A stretch of 64,000 nucleotides of DNA from Cricetomys ansorgei. Lineage: Eukaryota > Chordata > Mammalia > Rodentia > Nesomyidae. Each line of letters opens with the position of its first letter. Position 1 is the stretch's first letter. The notes beneath the pieces are model-generated. The model searched no databases, had not been told where the DNA came from, and worked only from the letters and a program-made list of their open reading frames with translations. Shown piece by piece: positions 23,605 through 36,360 of the stretch. Where the stretch lies: positions 1 to 64,000 of the forward strand of contig JAMJFZ010000872.1 in assembly GCA_026225945.1 (NCBI GenBank), written 5' to 3'. Position numbers and translations under genes: made by a program.

Positions 23605-23756
23605 CTGGAGTTTCGGATCTTTTCAGCCAGAGTTTTTGTAACTTCTTTGCCTTGTCCATTGTTTCAAAAATGTCCTCAGCCAGCTCCTGTGTCTCTTTTA
23701 AAAAGGCCAAGCTACTGACTTTGCTATTGTCATTTGCAGTTTGGAACCTAGACAAA
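23605..23756 (-). CDS. Abca13: Abca13 coding exon 4
   Basis: 152 bases, phase 2 in and phase 1 out, donor GTAAGA. The frame reads [19 protein letters not shown], then [20 protein letters not shown] and [11 protein letters not shown], closely matching human LSRFQTAADPQKVNNLAFLK and the following MDKAKNLKRLW. The acceptor TCTGAAG at 23758-23757 was preferred over CTAG nine bases downstream because only it restores the RLSRF sequence and the full human length. The exon is intact. Its phase 1 exit is not matched by the next exon as it stands. Confidence 0.9.
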
Positions 23757-23989
23757 CTTCAGACACAAAGAATAAATACTGTGGTTGGAGAACTCTTTCG
23801 GGAATAAGTTGGTTGGTTTTTGTTGGGTTTTTTTTTTTTTTGAGTTTAAAATGGTTTTGACATTCCATACCAGTTAACTGTGTCCTCAGTTAAATATGCA
23901 ATAGTTACTTGCCTACCACCCATCCGGAAGAACCCTTGACCATCATCCAAAATGGAAATTATCTCTAAATCATGCAAATTTAAAATTAG

Positions 23990-24685
23990 AAATTATCCTC
24001 ATACCCTTCATTATCTGTAAAGCTCAAAGTTTTTATATAGTCATTAGCCAATTTTTTTTTCATTATACTACACACCCAGTGTAAAATGCGGAAAGTAAGC
24101 ATTAGTGAATGCAAGCAGGAGACAGAGAGGATTGTGGGTAAAAATAGATGCTATGAGACCATGAATAAATAGGGTTGGGTGGTGAAGAGGAGCTCATAGC
24201 TGATAGCTGAGAAATGAAATGGCCCAAGCATGGCTGGGCATGTGGTCACATGTGTAAAGGCCCAGGGGTACAAAGAGATTGGAATTTGACAGAACCAGAG
24301 AATCCCATACAGAGTTAGTCGTTGTGAGAAGACAACTATTCAACAGCAGGAGAGATCTGTTGATGTGATCCCTCTAGAAAAGGAGAAACCACTCGAGCAC
24401 AGAGCACACCGAGAGATGTGGAAACAGCATTTGCCAAGCCCAGCACCTGTTCACAGTAAACAGTTCCTGTAAAGGAAATGAACTTCCTCAATGTGTAGGG
24501 AACGTTTACAAAACACACCTACCGCCAGCTTCCTTTGACAGTGAGAACCTCAGAGGCTTCCCCACTAAGATGGGGAACTGATAACAGCAACCGGCCCCTT
24601 CTCCCTGTGCCTTTTCAATACCTCCTATAACCTGACCGGAGGCATGAGGGCAAAATGGAAATAAAGACATAGGAATTTTAAAAAG
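23990..24685. other. Intron 3, no feature recognised
   Basis: No exon-like or repeat signal that I can support. Confidence 0.45.
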
Positions 24686-24692
24686 AAGCCAC

Positions 24693-24925
24693 ACTGGGCA
24701 GGAGAGAGGGCTCAGTGGTTAGGAGGAATTGTTGCTTTTGCAGACAGCCCAGGTTTGATTCTAGCACCTACATGGTGGCTTAAAACCATTTGTAACTCCA
24801 CTCCCAGGGGATCCAAAGCCCTGCTCTTACCGCCTCAGGCACCAGGCACACAAGTGGTGCACAGGCATATGTGCGGACAAAATACACGTACACATAAAAT
24901 ACTGAAATTTTTTTTTAAAGAAAGA
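24693..24925 (+). repeat. B2 SINE
   Basis: GGCAGGAGAGAGGGCTCAGTG head, GTTTGATTCTAGCACCTACA B-box region, TACACATAAAATACTG end and a T/A tail. Confidence 0.9.
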
Positions 24926-26191
24926 AGCTATGAAAGGCCTTTCTTCGAAGATGCATAATCATGTGCAAATTTTTAAAAATTGTCAATGAAGTTCAAAAGA
25001 ATTAAAAAAATAAAATAAGAATTGGTCTCTTTCCTGTGTTCCCCCCATGAACAAGTGCACTTGGCACTTTAATTAGAATTAAAAGAGTGAGCTTTATGGT
25101 GCAGAGTGAGGAAAAGATGGAGGAGAAGGAGACTTTGGAGGAAGAGGAGAGTAGACGGGCTCAGGATGCACTGCGGACCCTGGAAAGACCTTTAACAAAT
25201 TAGGTGTGAGGCATTAACCACACTTAATATTTTCTGCTATTTCTTATTCTGTTACTTCTTATTACTATTTCTGCTATACTTAATATTATTTTCTGTATTT
25301 CCGATGCTTTGAACACGTTGAAGACTCGCTGGCCCTAAATGACGACCTGCCTGGGCAGTCAGTCCTTAGATGCAGCAAACATCAACCCTAGGTGGCTAAA
25401 TTCATCCGAGTGAGCCTGTGTATTTACCTGACTAACATGGGGATTCCTGGAGAGGGATGTGGGCTGGAAGATACAGGAGCTTCCACTGGAGCAGGGTGGA
25501 AACGCAGGCTCAAGCCTGCAGCACCACTGACCACCCAGGAAGAGAAGCCAGGGGCTCTTTTGAGAGTGGTAGGGAGAGGTCCCAGGTACAGAGTATTCAA
25601 GGACTGGAACTGTTTTCCCATGGAGATGCTTGGTTCCTTCTTCCTTTATGAACACAACTCATTTGTTTTAAGTAGATAACCTCCTCAATCACACAAATAA
25701 CTTTTAATTTTAATTAGAACATTCCCCCCTTTTTTGTTTTTAATTTTATTTTAGCATCAAGCAATGTTTCTCCTACAAAATAATATAGATGAGACATTTG
25801 ATGTTTTATGAGCAGAGAAAATGCTAAAAACTACGTAAATTGTAATTCTAGGAGAATAAGTGAATGATAACTTATGTTTTTTTGAAAGGATTTTCTTTCA
25901 ACTTAAAAACAGGGCCCTAGAAACATAACCCTATAGAAGGACCAGAGTGAGTGAGAGTGACAGGCCACCTAGGAAACTCGAACATGAGTGACTCTCAGGA
26001 GCCTCCAACCAACACCCACACAGGGGTGCCAAAGGCTGCTGGGAATCTGCCTTGTCATCTGTGCCTCCCAGCAGTGACCCACAGGCTGACCCAATATTGT
26101 AGGGAAACTCAGACTGAAATTTTAAGTAGCAAAGGATAAGCCTGGTGTACTTTTCTAAATCATATAACAACCATGTACAGATTTTGTGTGA

Positions 26192-26288
26192 GTGAGAAAG
26201 ACAGGTTCTCCCTATGCAGCCCAGGTTGACCTTGAACTTGTAATCTTCTTTCCTCCATCTCCTGGGTACTGAGATTACAGATATGTAC
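26192..26288 (-). repeat. 7SL-type SINE fragment, reverse
   Basis: GACAGGTTCTCCCTATGCAG, CCTTGAACTTGTAATCTTC and GGGTACTGAGATTACAGA. Confidence 0.7.
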
Positions 26289-26309
26289 CCATTCCCAAAT
26301 TGGGGGAAA

Positions 26310-26565
26310 ATGTGTGTGTGTGTGTGTGTGTTCATTTGTGTATGTGTGCGTATCTGCGTGTGCATTTATGTATATGTGTGTGTGCATTTATGTATATTGT
26401 GCGTGTATATGTTTTTGTGTGTGCCTTTGTGTATATGTGCATATCTGTGTGTATGTGCATTTGTGTATATGTACATATGTGTGTGCATTTATGTATGTGT
26501 GTGCATTTGTGTATATGTGCATATCTGTGTGTGTGCATTTGTGTATATGTGCGTGTGTGTGTGCA

Positions 26566-26600
<35 letters not shown>
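26310..26600 (+). repeat. Compound TG microsatellite
   Basis: Interrupted TGTG with a recurring GCATTTGTGTATATGTGCAT-like higher-order unit, ending in a pure (TG)n run near 26570-26598. Cys/Val frames are artefacts. Confidence 0.96.
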
Positions 26601-26601
<1 letters not shown>

Positions 26602-27174
26602 GAGAAAAACATCCTCATGACCTTGTACACAAGCACTGTTCAGCTGCTTACAGTGAAGCTCAGATTCAGTAAGCATTTGTTTTAATCAGAAATTTACTGA
26701 TTTGGAATAAAGTAGAAAAGTCATTCCACAAGTTACTGCCAGCATGTTAAAGTAATGAAGTACCCAATTAAATCTAACATATCCAAAAAGGGGAAAAGCA
26801 TGAAATTGAGAAGAATTTTTCCTGATTATAAATCAGAATCCACTAGGCATTTTTAATCCTGAGTTATTTTTTGAATTAGAGAGCTTTGGAGATAAATAAC
26901 AAAGCTTGCATGGCAAAGAGAGGGGGGGAAAATCCCCTCCACAAACATGGCCATTCACTGCTCAGAGCCTACAGTGAAACCAAGCATCATTGATAAATAC
27001 AATAAACTCATGTCTCAGTTAGCTCAGAGGGCATTCAGAGAAGAAGCTGTTTTCTAAACAGAAGCAGAGACTGGTAGCAGCTCAGACATCCCAGGGCATG
27101 GAGGTCATCTTCAACCACAGGTGGCTCTCCTGAGCCTCTAGAATCTCATCATAAAAAAGATAGAGAAAAGAGAG

Positions 27175-27300
27175 AGGGAGATGGGGAAGGGGGGAGATAG
27201 GGAAAAGAAAAGAGAAAAGAAGAGAAGAGAAGAGAAGAGAAGAGAAGAGAAGAGAAGAGAAGAGAAGAGAAGAGAAGAGAAGAGAAGAGAGAAAGGAGAT
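27175..27300 (+). repeat. (GAAGA)n purine microsatellite
   Basis: Pure A/G tract dominated by the pentamer AAGAG over about 80 bases, with AAAAG units to its left. Confidence 0.96.
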
Positions 27301-28004
27301 CTTCCTCTTGAGTGTTCCCAATTCCAAAAGCACAAGAGGAAATCACTTATAGCTTCTCTAGAGAGACCTTATATTAAAGCCCAAAAGTGGCCTCTGAAGA
27401 CATCTGTGAACTGCCCTCCAGCCCCACCAAATGCCAGCACCCTCCTGGAGACCCCAGGGTTTACCAGGTTGAAGGGATTGGTGTAAGAAAGTGGACACAA
27501 GGTTTCCCTGCAACAAGGAGCTGGTTTTATGGTCTAAGTATTATTCTAAAGAAGACACGTTTCATTCTTATGTTTGCATTCATCAACTATCATTAACATA
27601 AGAAACATTTAGAGCAGACAGAAAATACACAGAAAACCCTTAATTCAATGTTAACAACATATATGTGTGTGGGCAAGGGAGAGGGAGTGGGGAGGGAAGG
27701 GAAGTGTGGGGAAAGGGAGAGATACTTGATATGCCCTGCTGGGGAAATCCCAGCTCCACAGCAGGGTTTGGGAAGGGCAGCTCCCTCCTTCCTAAATCCA
27801 GTTCTTCACTGAGAACGCCACTACTAAACAAAGCTGACATTGCCCACGCAAACTGGTGTTTCCACATGGACTGTGTCAAAGTTCCACAAGGCTGATTGAC
27901 TTAAAACCTTGTGACTGTAGAGAGTTACAGTGTTGCAGATGCATAGCTAAATGGTCTTGGGCAGTTTTCAGCCTCGAATGTTTCATTGCCCACCCCTGAG
28001 TCTA

Positions 28005-28315
28005 ACCTATCACGTAAAACCTTTGGACATTGTTAACTTGGCAAATCACTGGCTTCCATCAACCCAAAACTAAGTGTCATCAGACAGAATCTGAGACCTA
28101 GAGCAACTTCTCTGCTTTGCCGTAACCCAGAGACCTGAGGTCCCCACCAATATATCTGGGAAATGCCTCAATTTGTGGCTTCCCTTTGGCTTGTGGACAG
28201 TAGAAAGTTCATGTGACATCTTTCACTAGGGGACATAGTATTCGGGGTCATCTGGATCTGTGTGCTTGGGGCACGGTCACTCATCTTGGAGTCTAAATAA
28301 ACTGCCTCCCATTCC
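28005..28315 (+). repeat. Possible solitary LTR
   Basis: Runs from about ACCTTTGGACATTGTTAAC to GGAGTCTAAATAAACTGCC, with an AATAAA signal near the end as in LTR R regions. No second copy was noticed, so this is weak. Confidence 0.3.
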
Positions 28316-28349
28316 CTGTGAGGAGAAGATGCGGGAGAGAAAACTCACT

Positions 28350-30300
28350 TGGAAGAAATCACTCAACTTCTTTCTCAGCCCTCAACTGGCACCAACTATC
28401 ACCCTCGAAGGCCAGCAACCAGATGTGATACAAAGAGACGATCACGTGGGGATCTGAGGCTGCCGGCAGTGGAGAGCCCGGAGAGCCTGGGTCAGAATGA
28501 TTGCCGGGGTTTACAAACGGGAAACCGAAAAACCAGGAGAATCCCTTGCAGTCAAAACCTTTCAAAAATGTTATCCCCGTCGGAAAAAAAACATCTTTCA
28601 AGTAAGACCATAGTGTCTCTTCACAGGAGCACTGTAAGAATGAGCACGCCCCATTTCTTAGAGAATAATGATGAAAGGCTATAGCCATAGTGCAACTGAG
28701 GCAGACCCATGCTGCTTTCAGGAGCGAGCACGCTGCAGAAACTGTATGTATGACAGCTGAATTGCTTTTACTAATTTTTACCTATTAATTTATGAACGGA
28801 ACGTGTTCTTGTGGAAATAGTAATGTCCCTGGGATAACTCCATCCAAAGGCAGAAATATAATAATTCTAAGTAGCTGCTTGAAGCTCTCATACTGTTACT
28901 CCAAGGCCAGATAAAAAAATGTCAGCAGGCAGCACAGAGCCAGGAGTATGGCTGGTCAGGATGTAGTCTGGGCTAGCTGTCCAGCTGTATCTTAGGGCAG
29001 AGGTCTCCAGGGTAGCCTTCAGGGAAGAAGCAAATTGAATTCTGTGCTGGGACAAGCCTTTAACAGAGAAGTGAAGTTTGAGGCATTGTCCCTTGAGGAA
29101 AGGGGAAAAGGAGAAAGAATTCTGCAGGACTTGGTTAAGGACAAAAGGAAAGAATGCATCTGTGCCCCTGTGGTGCAGAACGCAAGTGAGAGCGCTCCCG
29201 GGGGCTTCACAGTGTGGAGGAGAAAACTGGAATGGAGGTGCGTTGGTGTAGAAACTGAGCCAAGGCATGGAGAACAAGAGGCACTGCAAACTGCCTTTTC
29301 AGCAGGCTATAGACACAGTGCCTAGAGGCTTGGTTTGTGCTGACCTTAGCTGGACTGAAAGGGAGCATTTTTAAATGATTTTATAGCACTGACCCCTTTC
29401 TTCTCCAAGCCTTCTGAACCTGAGGCTGAACCAGGCAGCCCCTTGCTGAAGACATATGACCTTCCTCCTGCTCTATTGAGACTCCTGCCCCACGGTGACA
29501 AGCTCCCAACCTCCTCTAGGAGGCTTTAAACCGCGCTATCACGTCTTGAATTTGAGTCTCCAGCACTGCAATCTTAACTAACCACAAATAAATGTCACTT
29601 TTCTTTGTCTCCCTAGTCAATATTCTTGAAGACTTTCCCTGACCTGCTGTCATTGAGGGTACTGACTAAAGGTTAGACAGGACCGTGGACTGGGAGAAAC
29701 CCAAAGCAGGACTGCATGTTACCATCACCTCAACCAGTGCTTTCCACAGTCACACAAATGAGGATGCTAGTTCCACCCAAAGGAAGAGAATCAGCTAAGA
29801 AACACGGTTTCCATGAAAGCCCCAACATTAAAGTATTCAGCTGAAGACCTTAACTCCAATGTGAAACAGCATCAAAGAATCAAAGGGAACTGTGTCTGCA
29901 AACATACACTAGCTGGGTTGCAGTCACTATGCACTCAGCGTGTGAAATAACACAAATGTCTTTTCTCACTGATCTGGAGGTCTGAGGCCTGATAGCAAGC
30001 TACTGGGTTGGGCTGGGCTCAGAGGTAAGAAGGGGCATCTTCCTGGTGTGCACGCAACCATCCTTCACATCCTCACTTCAAGGAGAACATTGTGGTGCAT
30101 CTCTCCTTTCTTCCAAGAGGTCTATTATTTGAAAGATCTTCCCTTGGGATAACTTTGAACTTTAATTCATTAAAGACCCTGTCACTGGTATAGTCATACA
30201 GGTAGTTAAGGCTTCGATATCTGAATTATGGGACAGTGCAGTTCAGTCCATGGTATGCCATTCTCAGCACCTAAACCTCAAAATTCAAGGCCTTCTCTTA
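28350..30300. other. Intron 3, no feature recognised
   Basis: Unique-looking sequence. Short open frames on both strands show no family signature. Confidence 0.45.
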
Positions 30301-30339
30301 TGTGTGTTGTATGTTATAATCATATGTGTTATATGTTTT

Positions 30340-30395
30340 ATATATGTGTGTGTATGTGTATGTGTGTGTGTGTATATATATATATATGTTATGTG
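30340..30395 (+). repeat. TG/TA microsatellite
   Basis: Alternating TGTGTG then TATATATATA; alternating purine-pyrimidine. Confidence 0.9.
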
Positions 30396-31087
30396 TTATA
30401 ACATGTGTTCAATCCCAAAAGTTTCTACTCGTTTCATCATTAATTCTGAAATCCAGAGTACAAGACCTTCGCTACATGTCATCTAAAGCAGGTATGCGTG
30501 ACACTTAAGGGGCAATTCATCTTCAAAGAAACATCTTCTGATCATAAGTGTATGAATGCAGAGAAGCGATATGTTTTTAAAACATACTGGTGGCCCAGCA
30601 GAGCAGAAACCTTGGCATTTCAAAAAGAGAAACTATAGGGCTTTATAGGGTGGCAGATTTGAAATAAGCCCGAAGCCAAACGAGGCACTGAAAATTAGAT
30701 CTCAAGGTTCAAGATAATCCCACTTCATTCAACATTCCCAACTGTAGAGCAGCTGTGGTAATGCCAGCTGAGCCAGCTCTGCAGAGAGAACACCCGCAGG
30801 CTTTCTGTGAAGATGCCATCTTTTTAACTCTTTCTGAGGACTCCAACTAGAAAGTAACTTGCAAAGGTGGTCCCACCTAAGATTCACTGATTAGGGACAT
30901 CTTAAACCAAGGAAAATAGAGAAGTAGCTATACCCTTTGAAACCTTGAGGGAATCAGCCTTGCCTCCTGGGTCTATGAAGATCAATTTTTTTTTTTTAAA
31001 TAAAGGTGTCAACACAATTTTATGTGGATAGGATAAAATGAGGATAAACACATTAGGAAAAACATAGCGGAAGATATGTGCCTTGGT

Positions 31088-32775
31088 TAAGGTCTCTATT
31101 GCTGTGATAAAACACCATAGCCATAAGCAAGTCTGGAAGGAAAGGGTTTATTTCATCTTATACTTCCAGTTCCTCATTGAGCGGGGAGGTCAAGCAGGGC
31201 AGGGAAACTGGAGGCAGGAACTATAGCAAAAGCTGAGGACTGCTGCTTACTGTCTCGCTCCACATGGATTATTCAGCCAGCTTTCTCAAGGCTCCCAGGA
31301 ACACCAGCCCAGAAGTGGCACCAACAATGGCTGGGTCTCCCACATCGATCACTAATATAAGAAAATGAACTACAGATATGTCCACAGGACAGTCTTGTGG
31401 AGATATTTTCTCAGACATGTTTTCTTCTTCTCAGTTAACTTCAGCTTGTGGTCAAATTGACCTAAAACTAGGCAGCGTAATTGACCTTGTCAACTTGACA
31501 CACAAACACATCACTATTCCACAAGAACCCTTTCTTTCTCATTTGGTTCCAAGACAGCATGATAATATTAATTTCATGGAATAAAACATTACAACTTTTA
31601 AAACACTTACAGTCTTTAAATTTTCAAATGCTTTGTCTTCTTTAAAACACCCAAAGTCTCTCAAAGTTCAAAGCTTCTCCCAATCACTCCCAGGCTCTCT
31701 AAAATATCTAAAATCTCTCTAAAACTTCAGATTTTCCAAAATTCCAAAGTCCCTCCACTGTGGGCTCCAGTGACATCAGAAAAAGTTAAATATTTTCTTA
31801 TTTCGAGAGGGAATCAGGGAACGGTCACAATCAAATCAAAACAAAACCGAAGTCCAACAGTGAAAAGCCCAGTGTCAGATTTTCAGGATTCATTAACGAT
31901 CTTTTGGGTTCCTTCAAAGGGCTTAGAAAGCCATTCATAGCATACAAAGCTTGTTTCCTAGGCCCAGCCTGGTTCCATTTCATGCCTGCTCCTCTCCTTG
32001 GTGGTTGACCCATGCCACTGTCATCTATAAAATGTTAGGGTCTCCAAAATGCTGGGTTGCACCTTCACCAATAGCCTCTGACCCTGCCATACCATGTGGG
32101 GCCTCAACCTCTCTGGCTACACCTCCACCAGCGGCCTCTCTTGGCCTCTCATGGTGTCAAGCCTCAGTTGCTCTCCATGATCCCTTCATGCCTTCCCCCT
32201 GGATGACTCTTGTACTACCAAGTTTGGGCGTCAGCAAGAGATACAGCCTTGGCCATGTCTGGAGCCCACCGTCTGTGTGCTAACTCTCAAGAAATACTTC
32301 CTGGAAGATTTCAAAGGCCCTAGCAAGACATGCTTCACTCTAGAAGTTCTTGTCTCTCCCAGTTCTTCAGCTCTAGCTGACAAGACACTACAGCTTCGTA
32401 AGACAAGATATGACCCAAACAGCCTCGGTAGAATCTTTGCTTCCCTCTGAAACTTCCCAAGGCAGGCCTTCATTGTCTGTCCCGCTCTCATCACTATCTT
32501 CTAAGTCCTTACAATGGCTCATTAAACTCTGAATATTCAATGGCTTCCCCAACCCAAAGTTCCAAAGTCCTTCCACAGTTCTCCCCCGAATATGGTCAGG
32601 TCTAGGACAAAAATACCCCACAAATATGTTGCAAATTTCTGTCTTAGTTAGGGTTTCTATTGCTGTGATAAAATACCATGCCTATAAGCAAGATGAGAAG
32701 AAAAGAGTTTATTTCAGATTGCAATTCCATTCTCACTATAAGGCTGCTTTGGTTGACACAGGAAGATTCAGCTAC
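31088..32775 (-). repeat. MaLR element (ORR1-type) with two LTR ends
   Basis: The complement of the ORR1 LTR end (TCTCTATTGCTGTGATAAAA) starts near 31100 and the LTR runs to about 31500. Non-coding internal sequence follows (repeated AAAGTCTCTAAAA-like blocks, then TCTCTCCCAGTTCTTCAGCT). A second LTR end (TTAGTTAGGGTTTCTATTG) starts near 32645 in the same orientation. The layout is LTR, internal, truncated 5' LTR of a non-autonomous ERVL-MaLR retrotransposon. Confidence 0.75.
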
Positions 32776-33059
32776 TCAAGGTGGGGAGGGGGGAGAGGCA
32801 GGTCAAAGGTCAGAGCATCTTACAAGCCAGACAGAACAAACTTTGAAAGACAAGAGTAAAAAGTGATGAACTAGAAAGCCCGAAGTTTAGGCAGCACATG
32901 CTCTAAACAAACAGATGAACAGACAACAGCAGAAAAAGCTGCAGAGGGGTGGGTGGTCATTCAAAGGCTGGAAATACTTTTAAAAGGAAAAAAACAAACA
33001 TAGTGGTGATCATGGCGTGTGAACAACTGAAATACTGAAACTTTTAAATATTTTTTTTT

Positions 33060-33825
33060 CTTAATTATGTGTATATGCAGGAGTAGGTGCTATATATGAG
33101 TTCAGGTGCCTGCAGAGGCCAGGAGAGGGAGTAGGGTCTCCTGGGGCTTAAATTTGAGATTGTATTCCTCCCAACTGATGTGAGCGCTCAAAATTTAACT
33201 CGGTATTATGGAAGTTTATTTCTAGTTATGTTTATAATCATTGTTTTGTACATTGTTGGGTGAAGGGCTGCCTAAGCCTTGGCAGTTTGTATTATCTGCA
33301 GGTGTTGGCTTTATGTAAATCTGTGATTAAGATGTTTGCTTCCTCGTGACCTGCACCTGCTCACTGTTCTCTGGTAGAGTCACTGTGGAAGAGCAAAGTG
33401 GCTGTGGAGGAATTCTTGTAGTCCCTCTCCCACAGTCTTAGGCAACAAGGACAGAACACTTCCCGTAAGCCTTGAGTTCCTCCATTGTAAAGGTGACAAC
33501 TCGGCCATTAAAGGTTTGTAGGATGAGACTAAGCTACAAGTTTCCTTCATTATGCAAATAAACCTTTGGATGAGAAGACTAAGTTTTGGTAACACCTGAG
33601 GAGCTTCTGTACCAATTAAAAACACCTGAGATCAGACAATCGGGGTTCAATTGTCCAGAATGGCACTTGCCATGACAGATGGGTTCCCTCTGTTGAGGTC
33701 AGGCAGGGTTTGCATCTATGAAAATGTCTCCTTGTCTTCTTTGTGGACTGACACAGTAGCAACACTCAAATCTTCCAAAAAAGCACTCCATACTCTTAGT
33801 CACTGAGCCATCTCTCTAGCCCAAA
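33060..33825 (-). repeat. B3 SINE, reverse, split by an LTR insertion
   Basis: The left half at 33060-33192 (GTTCAGGTGCCTGCAGAGGC) and the right half at 33765-33825 (CACTGAGCCATCTCTCTAGC) form one reversed B3 element. The LTR-like repeat between them interrupts it. Confidence 0.8.
33193..33764 (+). repeat. LTR-like dispersed repeat, copy 3 (longest)
   Basis: About 572 bases, flanked by CTCAAA at 33187-33192 and 33765-33770, a likely 6-base target-site duplication. It ends in CA as LTRs do; the 5' TG is not evident. It shares blocks with copies 1 and 2 and has about 210 extra internal bases (about 33375-33595). Confidence 0.75.
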
Positions 33826-34769
33826 ACATTTCTTATTAGTTAAAATAATAGTGTTTTAAGCTGAAATTGAGAGGGAAAGTCTAAACAGTCAATCTAAGTA
33901 GAGGACAAAGCAAGTTATTTGGAACAAAGCAAAGAACTTGCTGGTAGGCTGACTTCAACTTGCCTCTTAAAGATGGTTGGCAGCAGGAAAGGGTATGAAG
34001 TACAGAGCATGTGAGTACTACAGAACATTTCAAATTTGCTTTTATTTATTCATTTTATCTTGAACTAAGAGTGATTCGCCAACAAAACAGCATGTTGGAT
34101 TTTCCCCCTTAATCTGCTGTTGCTAATGATTGTGATTTCACTCTGAAATCCTCTTGAAATCCGCTCTGAAAGCTCGCTACAAAGCCAGGAATGAGGAAGC
34201 TGATTTTCATAACCATACTCCACGTTAGAACTTATCTGGAGGTTCCACTTAAGGTAAACTTCCCCCAGGAAGATTGTGGCGATGCATGAAACAAATTAGC
34301 CATAGTGATATGTAACTAGCTTGGACATGAAACCATGTTTTCAGGTATTTGTAATCCAAGACATTCAAAGGGAATTGTTGGGGGTTTGGTTGTTATTGTT
34401 GTTGTTTGTTTGATTGGTTTGTTTTGTTTTATTTTAAACTTCAGCAGAACTCACATTTGAAGAAACACAAAAACAAATGAGCAAGGACTGGCAGGGCAGG
34501 TCTGCAAGCTGGCTGCCCCTCCAAGCTTGTTGCTTTCTCACAGTCTGCTCAATTCTCACTCTTATGCTATTTCCATTTTCCCATACCTCTGAGTTGGCCC
34601 TCCTCAATACCAAGAGGCATCTTACTCTCAGTTCTTAGAATCCCAGTAATGCTGGAAAATTCTGCAAGTGACTGTGTTTTTGAGTATGTGAGATGACACG
34701 TATACGGTTGACTTTATAATCCTTGAGTTTCTGCAAACTAGAATATGACTGTTAAAATGAAGGGGCATA

Positions 34770-36129
34770 CAGACAAAAAACTAGTTAGTTTTGAAGAAAA
34801 AAGAAAGCCTACCCAAGCTTTCAAAAAAGAACCAACACCAATACTTCTCCAACTAACCATAAAATAAGAAAAGAAAGAACAGTGTCAAACTCATAGTAAG
34901 GCAGTGTCATCTTGATAATCAAAACCAGATAAAAACACAATAAAAATGAAAATAATTGACCAGTTTCCTGGATGAACACAGATACAAAAATTTTCAACAA
35001 AACATGTGCAAACCAAACTCAAGAATATAAGATATATATAAAAGATCATTCATCATGATCAGGTTGGCTTTATGTCAGAGATACAGGCTCAATACATGTC
35101 AATCAATAACTGTAACTCATCACATATACTCAGAAATCACATAATCTTAAAAGAAAAAGCCTTTTATAAGTCCATCATCTCTTCATGATAAAAGTCCTGA
35201 AGAAACTTTTAGAATAGAAGGAACAGTTTGTATATGTATACCAACATGGTACTAAATGGAGGGGGGAAAATGAAAGTGATTGCTCTAAAATCAGGACCTG
35301 GATAAGGGTGTCCACTTTCTCCACTCTTGCTCAGTATAATACTGGAGCTACAGCTAGAGCAATAAAACAAGAAAAACAAATAGAAGAGATACAAATAGGA
35401 AAGGAAAAAGCCAAAGTATCCTTATTTGAAAATGATGTAATTCTCTAAAAAAAAAAAAAAAAACTCCACTCTTAGTGATGATAAACCCTTGCAGCAAAGT
35501 GTCAGGTTACAAAATTACCTTACTAAACTCAGTAGCATTCCTATATAACAACACAAACATGCTGAGAAAGAAATAGGAAAGCAATCCCATTTGTGGGAGT
35601 CCTAAAGATAATACCTTGCAATAACCCTAACCAAGAAAGTGACCTCTACAATGAAAACTTTAAAACATTCTTAAGAGAAACTAAAGAAGACACTAGAAGG
35701 TGGAAAGATGTCTCATGCTCACAGATTAGACATTATGAAAGTAGCCATCCTATCAAAAACAATTGATAGATTCAATACGATACCTACCAAAATTTTAATG
35801 CTATTATCACAGAAGTAGAAAAAACAATAACCTTAAAATTCATTTGGAAGCACAAAAGCCCTCAGATAGCCAAAGCAACCCTAAGCAAAATCAATATGTA
35901 AATCAATAAATAAGAAGAAATAAAGCAAGTTAAAACTGGCACAACTATGGGCATTTAGATCACGGACAAGAATATCTGAACATAAACCCAAGTAGCTACA
36001 GGCACTTGGTTTTCTGCAATGCTGCCAAAAAGTTGTCTTTTTTTAAAGACAGCCTCTTTAACAAATGGTGCAAGAAAAATTGGGCATATACATGTAGAAG
36101 ACTAAAACTAGATCTTTATGTCTCACCCT

Positions 36130-36171
<42 letters not shown>

Positions 36172-36360
36172 CACACACACCTACCAATTCTAAATGGACC
36201 AAAGACCTAATACTTAGAACTCTGAAACTAGTATAGTCAACTTGGGAAAGCATTTCAAGACACAGATACAGGTAAAGACTTTCTCAATAGGATCTCAGCT
36301 TTCAGGACATAAGACTAACAGTGAACAAATGGAATCTCATGAAATTTAGAGGCTGCTGTG
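34770..36360 (+). repeat. LINE-1 ORF2 fragment, decayed
   Basis: Sense L1 reverse-transcriptase and 3' ORF2 region, recognised from CATGATCAGGTTGGCTTTAT, GGGTGTCCACTTTCTCCACT and AATGGTGCAAGAAAAATTGG. It has many stops and frame breaks, so it is inactive. A CA microsatellite has expanded inside it. Confidence 0.85.
36131..36179 (+). repeat. (CA)n microsatellite inside the L1 fragment
   Basis: About 24 CA units interrupted once by CCCC. Confidence 0.95.

Noticed and set aside
23605..23747. Alternative start of Abca13 exon 4 at a CTAG acceptor
   Set aside because: It would also be in frame, but drops the conserved L-S-R residues; the acceptor nine bases upstream gives the full family length.
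26283..26685. Cys/Val-rich frames of over 100 codons and His/Thr-rich reverse frames
   Set aside because: TG/CA microsatellite artefacts; the same applies near 7800-8170 and 47800-48200.
36006..36236. 76-codon plus-strand frame
   Set aside because: Lies within the decayed L1 ORF2 fragment and its CA microsatellite.
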